NCBI GenBank assembly: GCA_030248135.1
Contig: JASANC010000573.1
Coordinates: forward strand, 1 to 64,000
DNA length: 64,000 nucleotides
From: Theristus sp. LFF4_11
Taxonomy: Eukaryota > Nematoda > Chromadorea > Monhysterida > Xyalidae
Direction of reading: 5' to 3'
Of this stretch, positions 24,142 to 35,883 are shown piece by piece (position 1 is the first letter of the stretch; every line of letters starts with the position of its first letter). The notes under the pieces are model-generated. The model had not been told where the DNA came from and did no database searches. It saw only the letters and a program-made list of their open reading frames with translations. The translations under genes and the position numbers were made by a program.

Positions 24142-25170
24142 TCTAAAAATGCGGGAGACGCATATAAAAGGAGGAATATGGCCTTGTGTAAGCAGTGAAA
24201 GACTTGGCTCGACAACGCTTTTCAAGTCTCTGATGTGGTACACACGGATACAAGTACATAAGAGTCATATTTTTGCGCCGCGTTTGTTGTTTAAAAGCTT
24301 GCTGAAAAGCGTAAAAACTTTGAAGTTATCTAGATATTTTCAATTGTCCTCTTCAGTTTAGTCTAAAATCACATCATGTGCGAAATTCTGTACAGCATGG
24401 CCGAATAAATGAGGCAGTCCATCAAGGCGGGATTAGTCGCTGACTAGGAGTTGTCTTTTTCAAAAATGCCAACACAATTTCCAATCATGTGTGCAAGGGA
24501 GAAAGAATGAACAGAATAATACGGATAATCCATTAGTTTAAAAAAAACGCGTCAAATTTGGCATACAATTTGGTTTCTGAACTTCTTTTTCTTTCATTCA
24601 AAATTCGCGCGCTCCTTGCACCCTGAAAAAAACTGCCATGTTTAATCGGCTATACTGTAAATTCTGTGCAAAAAACAGAAACATCAGAGATTGCAAATAA
24701 TTGCTGCATGTAGCTTTATCGTTGTTGCTGACGTACGCACCGCTGTGCATACAGCAGCACCAGTGCAAAAAGCGTTGTCTTCCGTTGATTTTCACCCTTT
24801 TTACCAAACTCTTGTGACAGGATAAACCGGTGAGTCATTGCCACAGAAGGAGACCTTGCGTTCCCAATGCCTCTGCGATACACTTTGTGCAAACCAGTGT
24901 CAGCGATCTAAAGTCTGATCGTTATTTTAGTGGTTTTAGAGGTCGCTAAATGCTAGAAAAAAGCAAATGGGAAAGTTTCATTTGTCTACAATGTACGAGG
25001 GTTGCCACTTGCAACCGAAATAAAAAATAAACGGCGCAAAAATATGACTCTTATGTACTTGTATCCGTGTGTACCACATCAGAGACTTGAAAAGCGTTGT
25101 CGAGCCAAGTCTTTCACTGCTTACACAAGGCCATATTCCTCCTTTTATATGCGTCTCCCGCATTTTTAGA
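24142..25170. mobile_element. TA-flanked element E, copy E1
   Basis: It is flanked by TA on both sides, with terminal inverted repeats of about 145 bp starting TCTAAAAATGCGGGAGAC. The interior is the reverse complement of the interior of copy E2 at 37985-38735, but longer (1029 against 751 bp). A short open frame at 24807-24598 (-) starting MVKRVKINGRQ is shared with E2. Confidence 0.8.
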
Positions 25171-25172
25171 TA

Positions 25173-26460
25173 ATATTCTGACTTTTACATAAGCCCCAAA
25201 GGTCGGACCAAAATCACAATACGTTGGTCACACATTCTTCTAAACCCCGGACAACTCAGGTTTTTCATTTTTCGTTTTTAGGCCAATTTCATCTATGCTA
25301 TTTTTACGGCCGATTCGCCCAAAATCGTCACGATTCAGTACCTAGAATTGCTCACATAAGAAAACTGACCCAAAAGCCGTGATCGGCGCAATGAATTACC
25401 ATGGAAAACACCGATTTCTTGTTTTTCATTTCTGGACCGGTTTCACTAAATTCCACGGCCGATTCGCCCGAAATCGTCACGATTCGGTAACTAGATTTGC
25501 TCACTTGAAAAAACTAACACAAAATCCGTGATCAGCGCATTGAATTACCCTGGAAAACACCTTTTTCTTATTTTTCGTTTCTGGACCGATTTCGCCAATT
25601 TCTACGGCCGATTCGCCCGAAATAGTCACGATTCAGTATCTAGAGTTGCTCACATAAAAAACTAACCCAAAATCCGTGATCAGTGCATTGAATTATCATG
25701 GAAAACGCCGTTTTCTTTTTTTTCATTTCTGGACCGATTTCGCCAATTTCCACGACCGATTCGCCCGAAATCGTCACGATTCAGTATCTAGAGTTGCTCA
25801 CATAAGAAAACTAATCCAAAATCCGTGATCAGCGCATTGAATTACCATGGAAAACACCCTTTTCTTGTTTTTCGTTTCTGGACCGATTTCGCCAATTTCC
25901 ACGGCCGATTCGCCCGAAATCGTCACGATTCAGCATCTAGAGTTGCTCACGTAAGAAAACTAACCCAATATCCGTGATCAGCGCATTGAATTACCCTGGA
26001 AAACATTTTTTTCTTGTTTTTCGTTTCTGGACCGATTTCGCCGATTTCCACGGCCGATTCGCCCGACATCGTCACGATTCAGCATCTAGAGTTGCTTGCA
26101 TAAAAAACTAACCCAAAATTTGTGATCAGCGCATTGAATTACCCTGGAAAACACCCTTTTCTTGTTTTTCGTTTCTGGACCGATTTCGCCAACTTCCACG
26201 GCCGATTCGCCCGAAATCGTCACGATTCAGTATCTAGAGTTGCTCACATAAGAAAACTAATCCAAAATCCGTGATCAGCGCATTGAATTACCATGGAAAA
26301 CACCCTTTTCTTGTTTTTCATTTCTGGACCGATTTCGCCGATTTCCACGGCCGATTCGCCGGAAATCGTCACGATTCAGCATCTAGAGTTGCTTACGTAA
26401 GAAAACTAACCCAAAATCCGTGATCAGCGCATTGAATTACTACGGACTAGACCTTTTTCC
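25173..26460. repeat. left arm of large palindrome: about 150-bp tandem repeats
   Basis: About eight units of roughly 148 bp, each with CGATTCGCCCGAAATCGTCA, then CTAGAGTTGCTCAC and a GTGATCAGCGCATTGAATTA segment. The same array lies inverted at 36925-37984. The outer end of each arm (ATAAGCCCCAAAGG and its inverse) touches a copy of element E. Confidence 0.85.
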
Positions 26461-26599
26461 TATTATTTTTCGTAGCTCAGACAAAATTTGTAAGAGTGAA
26501 AACTGATACTCAGTCAAAATGCTACGAACTTTCAAAAATGCACAATTTTAACTCAAAAAAGTGCCCGGGCAAAAAAATAAACTAAATTTTCAGAAAATA

Positions 26600-26860
26600 C
26601 GGATGAAATTACCCTAGGAAACATTTTTGTTCAACTGTGAAAGTGTCCCAGCTAAAAATTGAAAGGGCGAACACTTAAAACCAGGTGAAAACCCTCCAAA
26701 CAATTAAAAATGCCCAATTTTTTACCCAAAAACAGGGTCTGGGTAAAAAATTAACCCGATTTTCAAAATCTCCGGATGGAATTACCCCAGGGAACATTTT
26801 TGTTCGACTGTGAAAGTGTCGCAGGCAAAAATTTAAAGGGCGAACACATGTTGATTACAT
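26600..26860. repeat. two-unit direct repeat
   Basis: A segment with GGAAACATTTTTGTTC, GTGAAAGTGTC and AAAGGGCGAACAC occurs at about 26601-26680 and again at about 26775-26850. It looks like the inner, degenerate end of the left palindrome arm. Confidence 0.5.
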
Positions 26861-28743
26861 AGCTGAAAAAAAAATACAAAGGGAAAGAAGTAACACTGTT
26901 TTCAGAATAGGTTTTTCGTGTCTACAGCGTATGAAAAGTAGTCGGATAAAAAATTTTTCGCGGCTCCAAGCACAACTTTGGGTGTTCGTTTCGTGTGCAC
27001 AGTGCCAAGTTTGTGGCTTATACTATGCTCGCTGGACGCAGCGAGCAAATTTGAAAAAAGCGCGCGAGGGGATAACGGCTCATATTATGCGTGATGCGCT
27101 GTCCGCTCGCTGGCGCTCGCTCGCGCATCCGCATGATTAAAACGCATTCAGATTGGTTCAGAAAAACATCCACATGCGATGACCAGCATGTCCAGTTTTG
27201 AACAAAATATTGTCAAGCAACGTTAAGATCTTCTCGAAGCATAAGCTACAATGCTCGAAACAGCCGAGTGTTGTACCACGCTTCAGAGAATTTTATCATT
27301 TGCTTGAGCTGGTGTCATGCAGTATTTTGACCCCCGCCATATTTTGACCGTGGGGTCTTTGACGCGTTATTTGTGTGACGCGTCTTTGGTGTTTGACGCG
27401 TTATTTATCGAGTTGTGTGAACCAATTAATGAAAAGAGAAGTTGTAAAGTTCAACTAGATTTGGAAGTCGAATCGAAAGAGGCGAACAAAACATGGGTGC
27501 CGGGAGAAGGCTCTAGGGCCATGAAAAACAAAAAGGTAAATGAAATAAAAATGAAAAGAGGAGAAAGAAAAAAAAGTGGGAAAGAACGTTTTACTTATGA
27601 AATTGTGTGGGGGGGGGGGAGGGGACGTCTGGATGGGAGGTGGGATATGGGGAATAGGGACTTGAATTTTCCTGAATTCGATGACCGCCTAAAAGAGGGA
27701 CAGATCACAGAACATAGCAGGTACTCCAGTTTATAAACTGGATTGTAATAAACATAATGCAGAACGAACCCAACACTCTTTCCATTTTTTATTCAACATC
27801 AAATCAATAAAAAATCATTTAATGCAAAGCAATAAACTGATCATCGGCATAGATTCCGAACTTGAATAACAGCGACTGATGATTTGATCGAATCCTGAAA
27901 AAGTTGCGCATGAGCATTTCCCTTTTATAACCATTACCAATCAACTTTGATACTAGTTCCGCACATGAAAACAAAAAACAAAAAAAAATGATCCGTTATC
28001 GCGCAACTATTGGGTGGATGTTCACGATACCATTACCATTATTTAAAGTTGGGAGTGAAACTCGCTGCCCATGGAGCCCACGTTGAATAGACTCTTGCCT
28101 ACGTTGAATAACTGACCAACGTTTCCAAACAGAAAAGGACAGCACGTTGATATTTTTGCTTTGTGATGCAGAGAACTGCTAAAAATGTGTGTGCTTCTTG
28201 TCACTGTACACGATGAGCATGCAAAAATCGGCACACAATGAAACATACGAAGGGGCAACTTATCGATTGGAGTTGGCTACCGAACGATAAGGCTCGTGTT
28301 TCACGGATAGTCAACTGTTATAAAAACGATCTGGCAAGTTGCTGATTCATGCGATTCACAGCTCCCATAGCTCTTTGGGGGCAGCGAAGCCTGTAAGACC
28401 GCCGGCTAATCCGGGGGGCGTGGCCGAGTCCGGCTTTGGGGTTGCCGGAGCAGGTGCGACCTGTGCGTCCCCCGTGTTTCGCTGGTGTGTGGTTGGCGCG
28501 GATTACGTATTGCCCATAACTATTACCCATGGATCTACAGGGGCTTGCGTCTGCGTCGCCACCGCCCTCTTTTTATTTTTTTGAACAAAAAACTTGGACT
28601 TACATGTAAATTGGTTTTTAAGGCAAATGTTATGAGCGCTGTGAGTTTGCATGCTCTGTATTCTACAAACGTGACAGGTTTAAAACAAACATACTATACA
28701 AGCACCGATTGTTGTTAATTGCCGCTGCTGCAAAAAAATGGTG

Positions 28744-29194
28744 TACCGTATTACCTCTAATAAACCCCCATGGGGGTTTATTTCTTCAGCGACTTCTGGG
28801 GGTGGGGGTTTATTTTGGGGGGGGGGATTATTTTGGGGGGAGTTTATTTGGAAACCATTTTTAGGGGTGGGCAAAATGGCAAAAATACCTTCCATGGCAG
28901 GAAGGAAGTCGCAGAAACTTCTACTTTTCACATAGATTTCCTTTTGTAACAGCCTTTTGTAATGAAATTACCACTAACTCATCCCTCTGGGGCCTTTGGT
29001 AGCACAATTTCACCAATGTCACTGCATTCAGCCACTGAATTCGCTAGGTATGTGTTTCAAACAGGTTTCTAATAAACCCCCATGGGGGTTTATTTTGGGG
29101 GGGGATTATTTGGAAACTTGTCGAGGGGGTGGGGGTTTATTTTTTTTGGGGGGGGTTTAATTTGGGGGGGGGGTTTAATAGAGGTAATACGGTA
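28744..29194. mobile_element. inverted-repeat element K (TACCGTATTACC ends)
   Basis: The ends TACCGTATTACCTCTAATAA and the complement are inverse over about 26 bp. The interior is dominated by CCCCCATGGGGGTTTATTT-like palindromes and G-rich runs. The TACCGTA terminus is shared with element L at 23269. Confidence 0.7.
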
Positions 29195-29280
29195 TTTCGC
29201 ACCAATTTAGCGTGTCAACTACAGGTAGCGGCTGCACATGAGCGTTACATTACAATTGCTTTGCCAAACCAACAAGGTTT

Positions 29281-29335
29281 GGGTTTTGATTAATTCAAAT
29301 ATAATACACACGGGTCAATTTGCAAGTTACCAATT
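29281..29335. mobile_element. Helitron-like 3' terminus remnant
   Basis: The sequence CACGGGTCAATTTGCAAG resembles the post-hairpin 3' end of the Helitron at 22555 (CACGGGTCAATTGGCTAG). The upstream hairpin half is decayed and no 5' end was found. Confidence 0.35.
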
Positions 29336-29624
29336 AAAAATATAATAGCGAAAACCGAGCCATGGCATGGTCGTTCAAACTGCAAAGCAACCTCGTCCTC
29401 GAGAGCGACTAGCACAGCGCTCGTATAAACCGTTTCCCTTCTCAGCTATCTCCATACACTGAGTTTCGACGGGTAGGTCAAAATATGGCAAGGTAGGTCA
29501 TTCCATGGCAGCGACAAGTTGCCATAGAATGACCGGGGGGTCAAAAATATGGCAACTTGTTTTGCCCGACCCCCCGGTCAAAATATGGCGGGGGTCAAAA
29601 TATGACATGACACCGGGGGGTGGC

Positions 29625-30504
29625 GGAGAACTGGTACCCGGAGAACTGGTCACCGGAGAACTGGTACCCTCTCACAAACGCACGCGGAGAACTGGTACCC
29701 GGAGAACTGGTCACCGGAGAACTGGTACTCACTCTGGTTGCGCGTGTTTCACTGCCTTTTTCCGTTACTGTTGAAGGTTTTTAGATCAACAAAAAGATTT
29801 TGTAAAAACTTTGTTTGTTTTATATTAATTGACTCATTCGAAATGTACAGGGTGGGCCAAAAAATCTACAGGATTTCAAATTGCTCTATCTCGCGTCTGG
29901 TTTGAGGTTTCAGGCTGAAATATGGAAACATTTCATGTGGAAACTAGGGTTCGTACTTTTTCAATTTTAAAAATTTCTGTTTCTGATGATGTCTGATGAT
30001 ATTGTCCATTGGAATCATCGGTGCTAGACATTGAAGCATTTCAATGCCGAAAGCGAAAGCTATCACTACTTTCTGGTGCAGTCAAATGTCTGCGTCAATC
30101 TTGCACACACCGTTTTCATCTATTTTCAAAAAAATGTCAAAACACGATTAAATAGAAAGAAAAACCTCTAACAATTAAAAAAATGCGAACCTAAATACTA
30201 TAAAACTTTCAAATTTTAAGTAGTTTGAAGTCCGGTAGCTTTTTGGCCAACCCTGTACTTTAATTATTTGTTATTTATATTTAATTAATAAATGAAAAAG
30301 ATATGGTGATTAAATGGAGTGTGATTTAAATAAATTAAATATTAAATTCAGAATGGAGTGTGGATAATTAACTTTTGGAGATGGGTACCAGTTCTCCGGT
30401 GACCAGTTCTCCGCACGCACAAATCAGAGGGTACCAGTTCTCCGCGTGACCAGTTCTCCGGGTACCAGTTCTCCGGTGACCAGTTCTCCGAGTACCAGTT
30501 CTCC
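29625..30504. mobile_element. minisatellite foldback element FB-B
   Basis: The left arm (29625-29730) is six copies of GGAGAACTGGT followed by ACCC or CACC. The right arm (30385-30504) is the same units inverted (ACCAGTTCTCC). The arms even mirror a CACGC insertion between units. A mariner-type MITE (29848-30255) is nested in the spacer. Confidence 0.8.
29848..30255. mobile_element. mariner-like MITE nested in FB-B
   Basis: The ends CAGGGTGGGCCAAAAA and TTTTTGGCCAACCCTG are inverse, with TA at both sides (29846-29847 and 30256-30257). It is 408 bp with no transposase frame. The CAGGGT...GGCCAAAAA terminus is typical of mariner-family MITEs. Confidence 0.8.
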
Positions 30505-30844
30505 TACTGCCGAATCCGGGCATCATTTGCCAAAACGCTTTCGTTACGTGCTGTGTACCTTTTACGCATGGCAGAAGAAAATTCTATTGATTGCTTGATT
30601 GATCTGTGCTAACCGTTGTACACCGCTGTTTTTTTGTACCACGGGTCACTTTTTTGGACATCAATATAGGACATTAAAATGGGTTGGACAAACTTTTTAG
30701 CGTGCATTCAAATGCAGATGAGAAATTCATTAAAGTTAGCGGTTTCGCCGGGTGGACGCCTACCGCAATACCCCCTGGCTCGTCAGTGCGACGGACACCA
30801 ACCAGAATGGTCCACAACGTTTTATCTTGGAGCAAATTCTTAAG

Positions 30845-32951
30845 ATCAACCATATCGCAACAATACAATCACAAGAGACCCGGATGTTTGTTGGTTCGAC
30901 AGCACACGATTGACGAACGCTCAGCAGCCTGAAGCGTCATTCACGGTGCAAACAATGTCAGTTTCAGGTGCCTGGCTCGCGCCTGCCATCAGCACCGGCT
31001 ATCCGGACGCTGTGCGTTATGGCTGGAACTGGACGCAGGAAATCGTTGTCGCTGATGTGAACCTTGGTGCTTTTGATACGTTTACAACAACGCTCAACGG
31101 CACAATATCAACGTTGTCTGATCCTCAGCAAAGCGTCAGCGATGTAAGTGTGATTGATACAGCGCACTCATTCATTCGTGAATGAAGCGTTTACTACGAT
31201 TTGCGCGCATTACAATCAATTGACAGCACCTTTAAAAACCATCGTCCATTATAGGGCGTTGCGTTGAGAGTAATCATTGGAACGTATCCGTACATGGAAA
31301 GCTATTGGGCGTCAGTTGCATATCTCGAGATTCCAATGTGCACCAGCTACGACCTGAGCGACGTGCACTTTGAAACCGTGCAACACGACACGGACGGCTG
31401 CAAGGACACCGCCGATGACGTGCACGTCAGACGCGTTCGAATTGAATGCGCACCGCAGGAGCTGGCTCGACTCACGATCTACGGCGGCTTCGGCTACGGT
31501 GGCGGCAAAGATCATTTCAAGAGCAGCATTCGAAATTTCTCCGTCACCAGCGGCAACGAGCACTACAGACAGCGCAATCGCTCACTATGCTATAGTCATA
31601 CGAGCAGCGTTGTCGGATTGCGCGATATCTACGAAGCGGCCGTGACGCGCTACGACGATCGCGTCGACGTGATCGAGGGCGGCTGGAGTGAGGCGGGCGT
31701 TGACGGCGACGTGCACCGCCGCGACGAAACGTTCCACGTGTACCAAGTGGACAGTTGGCGGGGATCGTCGTATCGCGAGATGCCAGTGGACAAGCGCTCG
31801 CGACAGCCGCGGCCACACGGCGCTGCGAACGTGCGGGTGACGACGCTGTTGGTAGCGTGCGGCGACGGCACCGAGCGGACGTGCCTCGCGTTCGACGCAC
31901 GACAGCCGGTGCCCGTCGCGTACATGTACCCGTGGTTGTACCCGTTTTGGATGCGTTTCGCCGCGAACATGCAGGCGCGCTCGCATGCCGCCATGGTGGT
32001 TGTCGGCATGCGCGTCTATTTGCTCGGCGGTCGAGACGCGCACGGCCACGCGCTGAACACCGCCGAGTACTGTGACCTGGCGATACTGTACGCCGGATAC
32101 GGTACGCACTGGCGCAAACTGGACGACATGCCACGAAGTAAGACGCATGTGCAGTTGATCAATCGCAGCCTGATACAAACAACGTTGCCGACCAGCAAGA
32201 CAAGAATGCAACGCTTTTCGTCGTGACTAGATCCGCAACGGTTTTTCATGGTGCATTAAAAAACGAGCTGACTTGGAAGAGAAGAGCTGATGACGATGAA
32301 GAGCTACAGTGTCTACAATTTATGCATGTCAGCATATGCATTGTATTGTCTGGTTGCTGTGCAGAACACGGGTCGCCCGCAGCGGCCGTGGTTGGTGACG
32401 ACGTGGTCGTGTGCGGCGGCTCAAACGCAGACGACACACGCACGTGCGACCGCTACAACACGCTCACGCAGCGATGGACGCAATTCGCACAGCTGCGCAA
32501 AGGCCGATACGGCGCCAGAGTCGGTCGTGATTGCTGCATTTTTTCGTGTTTTCGCGCATGCATAAACAAGCATGATCAAGCGAGGGTCCTGTTTTGCCAG
32601 TGCGCTGCATGCTTTTCGCCAGTGGACTTTGAAAAAACTACACGTTGATTTTGCACCGTAAGTGTATTTAGCACAATGGAAAGAAAAGCTTCTTTCAGAA
32701 CTGGTCTTTTCGTTTTTGTTGTCGAAACGAAACCCTGTTATTGGTCTCTTTAGATGCTGAACACTGGCTACGCACTGATGATGCTGGGCGGGGCGGATCT
32801 TGACTCGTCTGGACGGGTGACGAGCGTCCACAGCGACATCGAGTATCTGACTGATATGAATGCGCTCGAGTGGAAATTGGCAGCCAGCAAACAGCGCTTG
32901 AACACTGCTCGCTTTTCATTCACTGCCGTCGCACGGTACCGCGACAAATGA
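30845..32951 (+). CDS. kelch-repeat protein
   Basis: Exons 30845-31143, 31255-32137, 32365-32519 and 32754-32951 join in phase, giving about 511 residues; the 5' end is unresolved. Kelch blades are visible as Gly-Gly doublets after hydrophobic strands: LTIYGGFGYGGGK, VDVIEGGWSEAG, VYLLGGRDAHG, VVVCGGSNADD with a later Trp, and LMMLGGADLD. The N-terminal exon (DPDVCWFDST, NWTQEIVVADVN) is not kelch and was not recognised. There is a coding-looking stretch in another frame just upstream (30741-30843), so a further exon or a frameshift may exist. The exon 3 donor is GTCGGT. The gene lies between the two arms of the large palindrome, so it is either host DNA trapped between insertions or cargo. 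Confidence 0.65.
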
Positions 32952-33375
32952 GACCACCAGACGTTGGGAACGCTCATTTAACCGAGATGACATTTGTTGA
33001 AAACTTATGATCGTGAAAACTGCGTCAATAATACAGAAAACAGGCATGTGTTTTGCGCCCCCGAGAAGCTTTATCTTCTGTTTTTGCGCATGAACGAATT
33101 TCAGTCCATTTACGCATGCACCTGTGATGTCAAAAGTCTGTTATGAAATGCACGGTTACTGGTTGCATGCGACAGCAAACGACCAAAAAAGCATTGTATC
33201 GATTCTTGATTGATTTTTCTGACAACAACTTGCCAACAAAAAATTTTTGTTACATTCACCAAAAGTAACACAATACAAAAATCGGCGATCACAAAACCAA
33301 ACGTCACTCCACCCACATTCCAAGCTGGCTCAAATGTTGCCAGTTTTTTACAAGTGACTGGTAAAAATGGTAAAC
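32952..33375. other. interval between kelch gene and FB-C
   Basis: AT-rich sequence with no supported exon and no clear repeat. It presumably includes the 3' untranslated region of the kelch gene. Confidence 0.4.
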
Positions 33376-35123
33376 GGACATTTCGCACAAGGACATTTGG
33401 CACACGGACTTCTCGCACACGGACATTTCGCACAACGGACATTTCGCACACGGACGTTTCGCACACGGACATTTCGCACACGGACATTTCGCACAACGGT
33501 CATTTCGCACACGGACATTTCGCACACGGACGTTTCGCACAAAGGACATTTCGCACACGGACATTTCGCACACGGACATTTCGCACAACGGACATTTCGC
33601 ACACGGACATTTCGCACAACGGACATTTCGCACACGGACATTTCGCACAGAGGACATTTCGCACAAAGGACATTTGGCACAGGGACATCTCGCACAACGG
33701 ACTTTTCGCACACGGACTTTTCGCACACGGACATTTCGCACAAAGGACATTTCGCATAACGGACATTTCGCACACGGACATTTCGCACACGGACGTTTCG
33801 CACAAAGGACATTTCGTACAAAGGACATTTCGCACACGGACTTTTCGCATACGGACTTTTTGCACAAAGGACATTTCGCACACGGACATTTCGCACACGG
33901 ACATTTCGCACAAACTTTCAAAACGTTTACATTCTAACAAGCTTTCGAACACGTTGTTGAACAATTATTTACAGAATTCATCAATAGTCACTGGCTATCT
34001 TCTGGTTTTCAAAAGCAGACATTACGCAGAATAGAATTCCGCAGACGGCCCAAATAAATGAAATGTCGTAGTTGTTTTTTATTAACTGGTTTGTTCTTGT
34101 GTTACCTTTCTTTTATTTATGTCGTTGCTACCGTTTGTTGCATTTATTGTTTTTTTCACGCATGACGCAATTGACGCAACACACTTCATTTTATTTCACA
34201 CAACTTCGACAAGCGTACACAGAGGGTAACGAGACGAGACGAGACACGAGACAGCTGTTTCAAAAACCGCGAGACGAGACGAGACAGCCAAAAATCGTGC
34301 GAGACGAGACAATTGACGAGACAAGACACGTCTCGCGGCAACCCTAGTAACAACGACATAAATAAAACAAAGGTAACACAAGAGCAACATCAATTAATAA
34401 AAAAACAACTATGCCATTTCATTTATTTGGGCCGTCTGCGGAATTCTATTTATTCTGCGTCATGTCTGCTTTTTAAAACCAGCAGATAGTCAGTGAGTAT
34501 TGAAGAATTCTGTAAATAATTGTTCAACAACGTGCCCGAAAGCTTGTTAGAATGTACGTTTTGAGAGTTTGTGCGAAAAGTCCGTGTGCGAAATGTCCGT
34601 TGTGCGAAATGTCCTTTGTGCGAAATGTCCGTGTGCGAAATGTCCGTTGTGCGAAATGTCCTTTGTGCGAAATGTCCGTGTGCGAAAAGTCCGTGTGCGA
34701 AATGTCCGTTGTGCGAAATGTCCTTTGAGCGAAATGTCCGTGTGCGAAATGTCCGTTTGCGAAATGTCCGTTGTGCGAAATATCCTTTGTGCCAAATGAC
34801 CGTTGTGCGAAATGTCCGTGTGCGAAATGTCCGTGTGCAAAAAGTCCTTGTGTGAAACGTCCGTGTGCGAAAAGTCCTTTGTGCGAAATGTCCTTTGTGC
34901 GAAATGTCCGTGTGCGAAATATCCGTTGTGCGAAATGTCCGTTGTACGAAATGTCCGTGTGCGAAATGCCCGTGTGCGAAAAGTCTGTGTGCAAAATGTC
35001 CGTGTGCGAAATGTCCGTCGTGCGAAATGTCCTTGTGCGAAATGTCCGTGTGCGAAATGTCCGTTGTGCGAAATGTCCGTGTGCGAGAAGTCCGTGTGCC
35101 AAATGTCCTTGTGCGAAATGTCC
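33376..35123. mobile_element. minisatellite foldback element FB-C (full palindrome)
   Basis: The left arm is a tandem array of GGACATTTCGCACAC-type units (33376-33914), then about 150 bp of unique sequence (33915-34065). The right arm is the inverse of both: unique part 34412-34567 and array 34568-35123. The middle is also palindromic down to a small loop. The outermost units correspond unit by unit, including the odd TTGGCAC and TTCTCGCAC variants at both ends. No transposase is present. Long frames across the arrays are repeat artefacts. Confidence 0.85.
34226..34335. repeat. GAGAC-type microsatellite in FB-C loop
   Basis: Imperfect repeats of GAGAC and GAGACGAGAC lie at the centre of the palindrome, between the inverse segments GTTGTTTTTTATTAAC and its complement. 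Confidence 0.7.
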
Positions 35124-35213
35124 TCGAATCGTAAAAATTACTGAACAGTCTACTCAATCATGAAGAAATTGTGAAATTTTTGTTTATTTGAGTTTGTCCG
35201 TAAATTTTTCTCA

Positions 35214-35486
35214 GTGGGACAAAAATTCAACATAATCAAACAAAAGAAACCCAACAGAAAGATCATCAAGAATCTGTTGAGCTGGGTGATACACAGTCCG
35301 TGTCCCACACAAATGATGACCAGCAGCATTGAATACGATCAGTGTTATCGGCAATTGAAACAGCTGCGACGGGAAGTGGTCGAACAGCACGGCATTGCGC
35401 TACGAGATGAAATGGACGGGCAGAAGAGAGCGTGCGACTGGGCGATGCAGCGCATTGATAAGGCTCGCTTGAAGGCTGACGATTAA
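35214..35486 (+). CDS. hypothetical small protein or terminal exon
   Basis: A 90-residue open frame following an acceptor-like TTTCTCAG at 35214. The C-terminal two thirds are charged and helical (YRQLKQLRREVVEQHGIALR), with exon-like GC content, and end at a normal stop. It is not recognised. It may be the last exon of a gene whose upstream part was displaced by FB-C, or a short single-exon gene. Confidence 0.4.
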   Translation: MGQKFNIIKQKKPNRKIIKNLLSWVIHSPCPTQMMTSSIEYDQCYRQLKQLRREVVEQHGIALRDEMDGQKRACDWAMQRIDKARLKADD

Positions 35487-35679
35487 CTTCAGACTGAATT
35501 CACTGAGTCGCTCGAAATCATGCCCATTCGCGAGCGAAGCGGACAGCGGATGCAGGCATAATATGGCCCATTGGTCGTTCGCGCAAAAATTCCAAACTTA
35601 CTGTGCCTCGCATTGTGAACATAAAAGGAGCTGAGAATTTTTTCTGCGGCACACAGATATACAATCCACAGATAAGGCC

Positions 35680-35883
35680 CGTTTAGCCGTCCGGACGTTG
35701 ACGCACGTCGCCGTACAGACGGACAGACACGGACGCATAAACGATGACGTGACGTGAAGTGACGTGCCGGATGGCTTTAGAATTTTTGCTCGTTTATGCC
35801 CCTGTACGGCGACGTGCGTCGACGTTCAGACAGATACAGACGCATAAACGATGACCTGACGTGCCGTGCCGTTGCATTTTAGG
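35680..35883. mobile_element. Harbinger-like MITE copies
   Basis: It starts TAAGGCCCGTTTAGCC and runs through GACGCACGTCGCCGTAC with repeated ACGATGACGTGACGTG segments, ending near TGCCGTGCCGTTGC. It is related to the copies near 4495, 8571 and 56020-56096. Confidence 0.5.

Larger units (their letters stand above)
27311..29614. mobile_element. inverted-repeat element J
   Basis: The ends GGTGTCATGCAGTATTTTGA and the inverse near 29600-29614 form a terminal inverted repeat of about 40 bp containing CCCCCGCCATATTTTGACCG. The inner right flank carries further copies of the GTCAAAATATGGC motif. An open frame at 27317-27736 (+, Lys/Gly-rich) starts within the repeat and has no recognisable domain. 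Element K is nested inside. Confidence 0.6.

Noticed and set aside
23843..24361. Poly-Gly / poly-Pro proteins
   Set aside because: Translation of a poly-G tract. No codon variation and no conserved start.
28415..28475. tRNA gene-like A box (GTGGCCGAGTCCGG)
   Set aside because: No matching acceptor stem or T arm could be formed and the B-box position is wrong.
33210..35157. Long open frames (up to 274 residues) on both strands
   Set aside because: They run through the 15-17-bp arrays in all frames and encode only repeat peptides (RTFRTRTF, CEMSVCEM).
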